Assembly: GCA_024280475.1 (NCBI GenBank)
Contig: JAJRQA010000035.1
Span: forward strand, 1-64,000
Origin: Alphaproteobacteria bacterium
GTDB lineage: Bacteria; Pseudomonadota; Alphaproteobacteria; Rhizobiales; JAKIUO01
Reading direction: 5' to 3'
DNA: 64,000 nt
Shown here: one piece after another, positions 1-10,844 of the stretch
Numbering within the stretch: the first letter of the stretch is position 1
Layout: every line of letters begins with the position of its first letter
The notes under the pieces: model-generated
What the model was told of the DNA's origin: nothing
Databases searched by the model: none
Seen by the model: only the letters and a program-made list of their open reading frames with translations
Position numbers and translations under genes: made by a program

Positions 1-1
1 C

Positions 2-352
2 AATTTTGACGCCAAGACCGTGCAGGTCGATGGACAGCCCGTTCATCTGACTGGCAAAGAATATCAAATGCTCGAATTATTGTCGCTGCGCAAAGGCACG
101 ACACTAACCAAGGAAATGTTCCTCAACCATCTTTATGGTGGTATGGACGAGCCCGAGCTGAAGATTATCGATGTGTTCATTTGCAAATTGCGCAAAAAGA
201 TCAAGAAGGCCGTTCAGGCGTCGATGGGACTTGCCAACGACAAGGAAATGCCGGATCTGGAACGCAATGGCTATGTGGAGACGGTGTGGGGCCGTGGTTA
301 TGTACTGCGCGACCCGGACGAGCAAAGCGTCGATCTGAAAATTTCAGCTTAG
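2..352 (+). CDS. ctrA: Cell-cycle response regulator CtrA, C-terminal DNA-binding domain (5' end outside window)
   Basis: Open frame from base 2 ([67 protein letters not shown]) matches the OmpR-type winged helix of CtrA. Confidence 0.93.
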   Translation, partial: NFDAKTVQVDGQPVHLTGKEYQMLELLSLRKGTTLTKEMFLNHLYGGMDEPELKIIDVFICKLRKKIKKAVQASMGLANDKEMPDLERNGYVETVWGRGYVLRDPDEQSVDLKISA

Positions 353-409
353 CTTGTCGACCGGTTTTTCAGCGGCGTCCAACTCGCCAACTGAAACAGA
401 TATATTGTG

Positions 410-447
410 AAAAACCGGCACCTGGAGTTCTCCAGTGCCGGTTTTTT
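410..447 (+). terminator. Rho-independent terminator downstream of ctrA
   Basis: AAAAACCGGCAC-CTGGAG-TT-CTCCAG-TGCCGGTTTTTT hairpin followed by T-tract. Confidence 0.85.
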
Positions 448-582
448 GTTGTATTTTCGGGACAAATTGTCCCGACTTGGCAATAGTTGTCACGTTCTGT
501 GGAGCACTCCCTAGTCAGGGCACAAAAACATGCTATAGAAAATATAAACCCATCTATACCAGCCAGATAGGAAAAAAAACTC

Positions 583-1641
583 ATGAGAACGCCGCAATCT
601 TCAAGCTCCTTTACCGAGCATATGACAATGGACGAAGTCAAGGCGTTGGGAGTGAAGATGGCAGCTCATTGCATGGACTTTCGCGACTCCAGCGTGCGGC
701 GCAGTTTGACTCAGTTATTTATCACACTGGGTCTTTTCTTTGCCAGCTTTACGCTCTCATACATGGCGCTCGACATCTCCTATTGGCTCACTTTGGCTCT
801 TGCCATTCCGTCTGGTATTTTCCTCGTAAAACTATTTATCATTCAACATGATTGCGGCCATGGATCCTTTTTCAAATCTAAAAAGGCCAATGACTGGCTG
901 GGGCGCATCATGTCCTTGTTCACCGTCACCCCTTACGAATTCTGGAAGCGCGCCCATGCAATCCATCATGCCTCATGCAGTAATCTGGAAAAGCGTGGCA
1001 CCGGCGATATCTCAACCTTGACCATCAAGGAATATCGCGCCCTACCCCTGATGGCACGGATCAAATACCGGCTCTATCGCAATCCCGTTGTGCTGTTTAT
1101 TATCGGCGTGCCAATCCACTTCGCGATCATTCAACGCCTGCCGTTTTGGCAACCATTATCCTTCAAGTCGATCTGGAAAAGTGTGCTTGGACTTGATCTT
1201 GCACTGCTGATCGTCATGGGCAGTGCCATGTACATGCTGGGAATTGGGCCCTTTTTGATGGCCTATCTGCCAGCCCTTGTCGTGGCAGCGATTGTCGGTG
1301 GCTGGATGTTCTTCATCCAGCATCAATATGAAGATGCCTATTGGGAACATCAGGAAGACTGGAATTTCCACCTGTCCGGCCTGCTTGGAAGCTCTCACTA
1401 TATTTTGCCAAAGGTCATGCAATGGCTCACCGGCAATATTGGCATCCATCACATCCATCATCTCAATAGCGCCATTCCCAATTACCGTCTGCAAGAATGC
1501 CTTGATGCAAGCCCTGAATTACAGGCCATTCCCATCAAGATCAAATTCTTTGAAAGCCTCAAATGCGCCCGCCTCGCTCTCTGGGACGAAGGCAACCGCA
1601 GACTGGTCACCTTCGGCGCTGCAAGGGCGATTGCTGTTTAG
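583..1641 (+). CDS. Membrane fatty acid desaturase
   Basis: 352 aa; three His boxes HDCGH, HAIHH and HIHHL; multiple TM segments. Confidence 0.88.
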   Translation: MRTPQSSSSFTEHMTMDEVKALGVKMAAHCMDFRDSSVRRSLTQLFITLGLFFASFTLSYMALDISYWLTLALAIPSGIFLVKLFIIQHDCGHGSFFKSKKANDWLGRIMSLFTVTPYEFWKRAHAIHHASCSNLEKRGTGDISTLTIKEYRALPLMARIKYRLYRNPVVLFIIGVPIHFAIIQRLPFWQPLSFKSIWKSVLGLDLALLIVMGSAMYMLGIGPFLMAYLPALVVAAIVGGWMFFIQHQYEDAYWEHQEDWNFHLSGLLGSSHYILPKVMQWLTGNIGIHHIHHLNSAIPNYRLQECLDASPELQAIPIKIKFFESLKCARLALWDEGNRRLVTFGAARAIAV

Positions 1642-2152
1642 CGTCTGTTTGACGACGAATCGCGGACCATCAAAACAAGCAACCAAATTGTTCGTTTCTG
1701 ACCCAAAGCAGACATCCTCTTTTCGCTTGGCGGATGAGCACAATGCGGGGCGAAGCTGCTGTTCAACAAATGCGATCCGAATAGGAGCTTTTATCAAAAC
1801 ATGTCTGCGTAACAGCCATTGCAACCCATGACTGAAACAGACCCTAACAGCCCCCCCCCAATGATCTACCCGGAAATTACTGTCTGCAATTCAATTGCGG
1901 CAACTCGCCCGCTTGCTCTCAAATTTCTGCACAGTTGGGCCAGACCCGTCGAAGCGACGCAAAAACACAGAAAATCATCGAAAAAAAAATTGATAAATGA
2001 GCAGGTTATGCTAAAGTCAATGCGATTTTCGTCTCCATTCTGAAGGGTTTGCAATCATCACCATTTAAACGGGAGAATAGGGGGTCGAGGTCGCTAAGCG
2101 GTCCAACTATGTGGGGCCACTTTGTTTAACACGCAAGAAAAAGGGCTGAGCT

Positions 2153-2719
2153 ATGAAAATGTGTTCCCATCTTTTTACTCTCATTTGTGCTGCGGGATTC
2201 GCGGCGGTCGTGCTGGTTGGCACGGCGGAGGAAGCGCGCGCAGCCTGTCGAGACAAACTCATCGGAGCGAAAAGCAAAACAAATGGAAAGTATCAGTGGC
2301 AACGCCGGTGCTTCAAACTGAAAAAAGGAAGATGCGTGCCATGTGGTCGTATCCACTCCGCGAAAATCAAATACAAGACCCGTGGGTCTGGCAGATGCTC
2401 CCGGAATAAGATCGCACAGGATCGTGCTGACGGATGCAGCGCTCCTGACAGAATTGAATTTAAAGGTATTGGCGTGCCAACACCCCACAAGTACAGGTTC
2501 AATGCCGCATGTTATGAGCATGATGTGTGTTACGCGACAAAAGGAAAGAGTAAAAAGTCTTGCGATAAAATGTTCTTGCGCAACATGAAAGATATGTGCA
2601 AGCACGGGGTTAGAGGGTGCAAAGCGATTGCAACCGCATTTTATGCGGCGGTTGTGGCCAAAGGCAAGTCCAGCTATCAGTCCGGCCAAGCCTACGCGAA
2701 GAAAAATTGCAGCAAATAA
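2153..2719 (+). CDS. Secreted Cys-rich phospholipase A2-like protein
   Basis: 188 aa with signal peptide; ACYEHDVCY motif followed by CDKMFLRNMKDMC, typical of PLA2-fold active sites. Confidence 0.6.
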   Translation: MKMCSHLFTLICAAGFAAVVLVGTAEEARAACRDKLIGAKSKTNGKYQWQRRCFKLKKGRCVPCGRIHSAKIKYKTRGSGRCSRNKIAQDRADGCSAPDRIEFKGIGVPTPHKYRFNAACYEHDVCYATKGKSKKSCDKMFLRNMKDMCKHGVRGCKAIATAFYAAVVAKGKSSYQSGQAYAKKNCSK

Positions 2720-3010
2720 CGCCGCAGCTCTGATGGGACCAATCACTCCAGTATCTGAATGAATTGGCTCTGGTAGGTATGTCGATGGCCGGGCTGGTCA
2801 TTGCAAACTGCATTTGCTTGAGAACAATGCCGGATGCTGCTTGGACTGCCTTCAAATGGGCCACCATGTGTGACAGTTCTTTTTAAGGAGCGCGCAGTTC
2901 AGATACCCGCCGACATTTAGGTTCCGTTCATCGGCGCTCTGGCGAAGTGCCGCCACCAGAAGGACTGCTACAGGAAAGGTGCCGCCACCAGATGGCGGAG
3001 GTAATCAGAC

Positions 3011-3460
3011 ATGAAACATATCCCCAGTCGGCGCGCTTTATGCGTTTGCGCCATTGCTGCCTTAACGAGTTTATCTAACCCAGTGCTTGCCGGAAAGATT
3101 GCCAATATTTGCGCGACATACGATCCGTCTGCAAAGACGCTCCAGGTGAAAATGTATACCGGCTGCGTAAGCACGAGCGTTGGCGTTATAGGTAATGACA
3201 TTAAGTTGGAGGCAGACAAGGTAACTGGATCGTTGACCATTACAGGTGGTTTTCAACACCGCAAATCAACCGGCAGGGGGGTGACTGCAGATTGCATGGG
3301 CCGCGGACGGATCGAACTTAATATCCCGGACATTAACATCACCCGCTTCAAAGTGGTGGCCAATGGTGATGATCGCGGAGAATTGGATTTCTCCCGGACA
3401 GGCGGTGAACAGTGTGTGCCGCGATTGGGGTACAAATCATCGCGGAGGACTGACCGCTGA
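3011..3460 (+). CDS. Hypothetical secreted protein
   Basis: 149 aa with N-terminal signal peptide (ALCVCAIAALTSLSNPVLA), Cys pairs. Confidence 0.5.
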   Translation: MKHIPSRRALCVCAIAALTSLSNPVLAGKIANICATYDPSAKTLQVKMYTGCVSTSVGVIGNDIKLEADKVTGSLTITGGFQHRKSTGRGVTADCMGRGRIELNIPDINITRFKVVANGDDRGELDFSRTGGEQCVPRLGYKSSRRTDR

Positions 3461-3683
3461 CCCTGATGGCCATCGCACTGGAGGGCGGCAAGTCAGACGA
3501 TATGAGGCGCACCGTCATTTGAACAGTGATCCTCACCCACCAGTGGCAGTTAATGGCAGCCAAGGGCTCAAAGTCGCCTTTCGCTGCGAGGTGCATGGAT
3601 GTCCGCTCCTGGCACAAAGAAGATATTTTAACGAAGCACAGATTCCGTCCGTTGTTCGACGCGAAGCTGACGCGGCCTTCGCG

Positions 3684-3785
3684 CTATGAAGCGAGCGCCG
3701 CCACCTCCACCCGCATAACATTGTAACAAGCCCCCTCGGCGATGTCGGCATTGCTGGTGGCGATAAACGCGGCGACCATTTGCTA
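3684..3785 (-). pseudogene. Relic of the C-terminus of a molybdopterin oxidoreductase
   Basis: Minus-strand translation QMVAAFIATSNADIAEGACYNVMRVEVAALAS* aligns to QTVAALIDTSKADIAEGPCYNDTRVDVVAASMR* of the intact gene at 6230-8266; preceded by in-frame TAG (3783-3785). Confidence 0.8.
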
Positions 3786-3880
3786 GATACGCATCGATTT
3801 ATCGCGGATAGGCTTGATCATATAAAACCTGAAGCAAGCAATGATGACAATTTGGATATTGTCTTGAGAGTATGAGAGCG

Positions 3881-3932
3881 AAACAAAAAGGGCGGCGTCT
3901 CAAAATAAATGAAACGCCGCCTTCGTTTTGTT
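3881..3932 (-). terminator. Terminator downstream of katG
   Basis: GGCGGCGT...ACGCCGCC hairpin flanked by A- and T-rich tracts. Confidence 0.7.
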
Positions 3933-3949
3933 TATGACGTCTCGCCAGA

Positions 3950-6160
<2,211 letters not shown>

Positions 6161-6173
6161 TCACTGACATAGT

Positions 6174-6188
6174 TTAGAATAATTCTAA
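6174..6188. promoter_or_regulatory. Putative Fur-superfamily (PerR/Irr-like) operator upstream of katG
   Basis: Perfect 15-bp palindrome TTAGAATAATTCTAA. Confidence 0.5.
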
Positions 6189-6229
6189 TTATATAGCAAG
6201 AGCTGGTTTGGCTTCTTTTGGCCCCTAAA

Positions 6230-8266
6230 TTAACGCATGCTCGCCGCTACCACATCAACCCTTGTATCATTGTAACAAGGACCCTCAGCGATATCAGCTT
6301 TGCTGGTGTCAATGAGCGCCGCCACCGTTTGCCCTGAACGAGAGGTTTTGATCCAGGCACCTTTGGGAGAATAGAGCGTACCGCGGGGTACCTCGTCTGT
6401 AATCGATAGCTTGAGGATCACCTCGCCCAGATCATTCCAGACTTTCACTTCTGTATCATCCAGCAATGATCGCTGCGCGGCATCATATGGGTGCATCGAC
6501 AATATTTGCAGGCCCTCACTCATGAAAAGCCCACCAAAGGTCGCGTTGATCCTTTTGTCAGAAGAGGGGCTGATCAAGAACAAGGGATAATCGGCGATCA
6601 ATGGCCGAAAAGCTGGCAACCCTTCGCCAAACCGCTCTTCAAGATCATCCGACCAGATTTCAACTTTGCCGCTTGGCGTTTGCGGGAACACATTTGCAAA
6701 AGGCATGGTATCTTCACCATCTGCGTCCATATAGATGGCTTGATCGAGGGGTAATTGGCTCGGCCGCACCCCCTTTAAACGCGGATCGTCATTGTCCAGC
6801 GCCTCATCCATTAATTGCGCATCATCCGCCTTGAACATTGGATCATCATAGCCAAACCTTGCTGCCAGCCGTCTAAAAATTTCCGTATTGGGCAGGCTTT
6901 GCCCGACAGGTGGGATCACCGGATCGGCGCGTTGCAAATATTGATGCCCATAGGCTCCATATATATCTGCAAATTCAAACGAGCTACAAGCGGGCAGAAT
7001 GATATCGGCGTAAGTCATGCTGTCATTCATTTCCACATCACAACCAACGATAAACACGTCTTCACGCGACAAGGCCTGTTTCATGCGGTTTTGATCTGGA
7101 TGGGTAGCAATTGGATTGTGATTATAGATAAACAGGGCTTTTAACGGCGGATCTATTTTCTCTTCGAGCAAATGCTTTGGCACATCCAGAATGTTGAGCA
7201 TTCTCGCGTCTTTGTCGATCAGATCAGTTCGCTGCAAACGGGCCGTGGTATCGCGAAAAGCATTGCCGGGCTTGATGATCAAGCCACCGCCCAAAACATT
7301 AAACTTGCCGGCAAGGGCTGGTAATATACAAGCCGCCCTTGTCGAAGCACCACCATTGCGCGAGCGCTCCAACCCATTGGATACCGACATGATGGCCGGT
7401 GAAATCTCAACATACATCTGCGCAAAGCGGCGAATATCATCCGCTTCAAGGCCGCAAATTTCAGCCGCCTGTTCAATGGAAACGGCCCGCGCCTGCTCCA
7501 TATAGCGATCAAATCCCGTCACCCAGCGTTGGATAAATTCTTGATCAATTCCACCCAGCCGTTCAATCTGCGCGGCCACCGCCATCGCCAGAACAACATC
7601 GGTCCCCGGCGTGATGGCCAGATGCAAATCGGCTTGCTCAGCTATTTTAATGCGCTTTGGATCAATGACGATCAGCTTGGCCCCCGCCTTTTTTGCCTGC
7701 TTGATCAGCGGCGCAAAATGCAAATTGGAGACGGTGACATTGTTGCCCCAGATGACAATCAATTTTGCATGGCGTGTATGCGTGACCGGCGTTCCGGGCA
7801 TCGCCCCATAAAGAGAGGAATAGGCCAGAGCCCGCACGGCCCCGCAAAGAGGTTTGCGATCGAGCCTTGTTGCGCCCATTTTATTGAAAAACCGCGCGCT
7901 CATGGCATCGCTGGAAATCTTGCCGTGAGGCCCGCCATAGGTGAATGGCAAAATGGCTTGGGGACCATATTGGGCGATGACGGCCGTGAATTTCTCAACG
8001 ATAGCGTCCAGTGCTTCGTCCCAGGATATGGGTTCAAACTTACCTTCTCCTCTGGCACCAACCCGCTTTAACGGCACCGTCAGGCGGTTTTCGCCATGCA
8101 CATAATCAACATAACCGCGCGCCACCTTATTGCAGATCACCCCATCCGTCAGCGGGTTCACATGAGATCCGCGCACTTTGACGATCTGGTCATTTTCAAC
8201 GGTGACCGTCAGGCTGCAGGTATCGGGGCAATCGAGGGGGCAAACGCTCGGCAATTCCATGCTCAT
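6230..8266 (-). CDS. Molybdopterin-dependent oxidoreductase (formate dehydrogenase/DMSO reductase superfamily, COG0243 type)
   Basis: 678 aa; N-terminal CPLDCPDTC...C 4Fe-4S motif, IVIWGNN and molybdopterin dinucleotide-binding C-terminal domain. Confidence 0.9.
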   Translation of the reverse strand: MSMELPSVCPLDCPDTCSLTVTVENDQIVKVRGSHVNPLTDGVICNKVARGYVDYVHGENRLTVPLKRVGARGEGKFEPISWDEALDAIVEKFTAVIAQYGPQAILPFTYGGPHGKISSDAMSARFFNKMGATRLDRKPLCGAVRALAYSSLYGAMPGTPVTHTRHAKLIVIWGNNVTVSNLHFAPLIKQAKKAGAKLIVIDPKRIKIAEQADLHLAITPGTDVVLAMAVAAQIERLGGIDQEFIQRWVTGFDRYMEQARAVSIEQAAEICGLEADDIRRFAQMYVEISPAIMSVSNGLERSRNGGASTRAACILPALAGKFNVLGGGLIIKPGNAFRDTTARLQRTDLIDKDARMLNILDVPKHLLEEKIDPPLKALFIYNHNPIATHPDQNRMKQALSREDVFIVGCDVEMNDSMTYADIILPACSSFEFADIYGAYGHQYLQRADPVIPPVGQSLPNTEIFRRLAARFGYDDPMFKADDAQLMDEALDNDDPRLKGVRPSQLPLDQAIYMDADGEDTMPFANVFPQTPSGKVEIWSDDLEERFGEGLPAFRPLIADYPLFLISPSSDKRINATFGGLFMSEGLQILSMHPYDAAQRSLLDDTEVKVWNDLGEVILKLSITDEVPRGTLYSPKGAWIKTSRSGQTVAALIDTSKADIAEGPCYNDTRVDVVAASMR

Positions 8267-8304
8267 GGCAAAGGTCCTTTATCAGTATCACTCTCCCCAT
8301 GCTA

Positions 8305-8363
8305 ATGATAATTGGCTTTATATAAAGATCCATTTAAGCAATACTTATGGTACCAATTATTAT
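8305..8363. promoter_or_regulatory. Divergent promoter region with inverted repeat, candidate MocR operator
   Basis: ATGATAATTGG (8305-8315) versus CCAATTATTAT (8353-8363), 10/11 inverted match, plus CTTTATATAAAG palindrome between. Confidence 0.4.
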
Positions 8364-8374
8364 GGAGCTTCCTC

Positions 8375-9877
8375 ATGACTGCCAGAATGGCGACGAGATC
8401 AACAAAATCACCATTACAGTCGATTATAGCGGATCGCGCTGCGCAAAAACCATTGCAGGAACAAGTGTTCGACCAGGTCCGCGAAGCTATTTTATCTGGC
8501 CAGCTATCCCCTGGAACGAGATTACCCGCCACCCGCATCCTCGCATCCGACCTTAATGTATCACGCAATACCATCCTTGGAGCCTTCGAGCGGCTGCATG
8601 CAGAGGGGTATATTGAAGGACGTGCAGGTTCAGGAACAAGGGTCAGCAATATTTTGCCAGAAGAGCTTTTGCAGACACGTAATCGCTTGCAAGTGCCAAT
8701 AGAGAACACCGCTCCGGCTGGTAAGCTGTCCCGGCTGTCGCAGGTCTCAATCTCGAGCAATCAACAAAATCGCCATCGCCCAGGTCCAGAGCGTGCCTTT
8801 CGTCCCGGCCTTCCTGATCTGAGCCTGTTTCCCTTTCAATTATGGGGGCAGCTGGTTGCAAAATCCTGGCGGAACCCGCCGACTGAGATGTTACTGGCTG
8901 GCGAAATGGCGGGATATTTGCCGCTTCGTCAGTCCATATCAAACTATCTTGGCGCTGTACGTGGCTTACATTGCACGCCCGCGCAGGTGCTCATCACTTC
9001 GGGCGCGCAACAAGCGCTTGATTTGATTGCCCGCGTGATCATCGACCCGGGTGACAAGGTCTGGCTGGAAGATCCAGGCTATCAAGGCTTGCGCTCGACC
9101 TTGCAAGCAGCAGGGGCCAAAATAATTGATATCCCTGTTGATGAAGATGGCATATGCGTCGATCAGGGACGCAAAAAGGCGCCAGACGCAGTGCTTGCCG
9201 CCATTACACCATCCCACCAATATCCCCTTGGTGTCACTATGAGCCTGACGCGGCGTCTTGAGATATTGGATTGGGCAAAAACGGCTAATGCGTGGATATT
9301 GGAAGATGATTATGACAGTGAATTTCGTTATGCAGGCAAACCACATCTGGCTCTGCAAGGGCTCGATCAATCGCAGCGCGTGATTTATGTCGGCACCTTT
9401 TCAAAGGTACTGTTCCCGGCCCTTCGCCTCGGCTATGTGGTTGTACCCACTCCCCTGCTCGCATCTTTCACGGCGGTGCGCACTTCGATTGACGATTACC
9501 CAGCACTCGCCCTGCAGCCTGCCTTGCATCGTTTTATCGCTGATGGACATTTCGCATCTCATATTCGCAAGCTGCGCAAACTATATGAAAAACGCCAGCA
9601 AACCATGATCAATGCCCTGCAACTATATGCAGCAGGGCGGTTGATCGCCGCCCCGGCGCAAGCTGGCATGCATCTGGTTGTGCGCCTCGACCCTTCATGT
9701 GGTCTTAACGACGAACAAATCAGCAATCAAGCGGAAAAAGCCAAGCTGATCGTACCGGCTTTGTCCAGTTTTTATAATGGAAAACACAGCTCGCAAGGGC
9801 TGGTATTGGGATATGCAGGTCTGAGCGAACAAGAAATAAATCTTGGCGTCAAGCGTCTTGCGCGACTGCTAGAATGA
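8375..9877 (+). CDS. MocR/PdxR-type GntR family regulator with aminotransferase-like domain
   Basis: N-terminal wHTH (LSPGTRLPATRILASDLNVSRNTILGAFERL) and fold-type I PLP domain (SGAQQALDLIARVI, ILEDDYDSEFRY, GTFSKVLFPALRLGY). Confidence 0.93.
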   Translation: MTARMATRSTKSPLQSIIADRAAQKPLQEQVFDQVREAILSGQLSPGTRLPATRILASDLNVSRNTILGAFERLHAEGYIEGRAGSGTRVSNILPEELLQTRNRLQVPIENTAPAGKLSRLSQVSISSNQQNRHRPGPERAFRPGLPDLSLFPFQLWGQLVAKSWRNPPTEMLLAGEMAGYLPLRQSISNYLGAVRGLHCTPAQVLITSGAQQALDLIARVIIDPGDKVWLEDPGYQGLRSTLQAAGAKIIDIPVDEDGICVDQGRKKAPDAVLAAITPSHQYPLGVTMSLTRRLEILDWAKTANAWILEDDYDSEFRYAGKPHLALQGLDQSQRVIYVGTFSKVLFPALRLGYVVVPTPLLASFTAVRTSIDDYPALALQPALHRFIADGHFASHIRKLRKLYEKRQQTMINALQLYAAGRLIAAPAQAGMHLVVRLDPSCGLNDEQISNQAEKAKLIVPALSSFYNGKHSSQGLVLGYAGLSEQEINLGVKRLARLLE

Positions 9878-9979
9878 TATCAACTCTCTTCGCGCTGCGT
9901 CCCCCACCAGTCGCATAGCTGGCGGCAATCGCACACCATGAGCAAGCGCTCACGCCAAACCAACGCCGATCTCTCGCAC

Positions 9980-10519
9980 CTATTTAGGTACGAGGATCAT
10001 GATCATCTGGCGGCCTTCGAATTTTGGAGCGAGCTCGACTTTTGAGACCTTTTCGGCGTCTTTAACAACCCGATCCAGCAAGTCACGTCCAAGCTCTTTA
10101 TGAGCCATTTCGCGGCCACGGAAACGGATGGTGAATTTCACCTTGTCGCCCTGATCGAAGAAACGCTGCATGGCCTTCATCTTGGTGTCATAATCATGCA
10201 CATCGATATTCGGGCGCATTTTGATCTCTTTGACTTCGATGATTTTTTGCTTTCTGCGCGCCTCGGCCGCTTTTTTCTGGGCCTGATATTTGAATTTCCC
10301 AAAATCCAGCAATTTGCAGATAGGTGGTTTCGCGGTCGGAGATATCTCTACGAGGTCAAGACCAGCGTTGCGCGCTTGTTCAAGCGCGTCTTGAAGATCA
10401 ACGGTTCCCTGATTTTCTCCGGTCTCATCGATGAGTTGCACTTCGGGGGCACTAATGGAAAGATTGGCTTTGGGCCCCGTATTACGTTCTGAAGTGGCTT
10501 TGTGTGGTCGTCTGGCGAT
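9980..10519 (-). CDS. infC: Translation initiation factor IF-3, proposed start codon ATC (complement 10517-10519)
   Basis: IF-3 sequence [11 protein letters not shown]...[16 protein letters not shown]; the frame extends upstream of the tracked GTG to (M)[26 protein letters not shown], with AGGAG 9 nt before ATC and an in-frame TAG just upstream. Confidence 0.9.
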   Translation of the reverse strand: MARRPHKATSERNTGPKANLSISAPEVQLIDETGENQGTVDLQDALEQARNAGLDLVEISPTAKPPICKLLDFGKFKYQAQKKAAEARRKQKIIEVKEIKMRPNIDVHDYDTKMKAMQRFFDQGDKVKFTIRFRGREMAHKELGRDLLDRVVKDAEKVSKVELAPKFEGRQMIMILVPK

Positions 10520-10844
10520 TGTTATCGTCTCCTATATTGATCTCTATTTAAATTCACTTACCCAGTAACCTGTCAATTGCAGTATCGTTATGACGAGATT
10601 GCAAGCTGCTTGTTTGATTCTATTCAATAGTCAAAAGAGCAAACCGTTGGGCTACTATAAATATACACATTTTCAAAAGTTATCAAAACACAATCGAAAA
10701 AATGCATAACTATTTGAAGCATCATTCTATATATGTCGCTTTACGCTGTTTTGCACCTAAAATATCAACCTACCAGCTAGCCATCGTCTTGATCGCCCAC
10801 TCAAAGCGCACAAGACTGAAATGGCGGACAAATTCTGGAGAAAA

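Noticed and set aside
1851-1859. Homopolymeric C tract (also a C9 run near 23229)
   Set aside because: Not inside a convincing coding region or promoter spacer, so no phase-variation claim is justified.
2947-2993. Direct repeat GTGCCGCCACCAGA (two copies)
   Set aside because: Short, only two copies in a GC-rich leader; insufficient to call an element.
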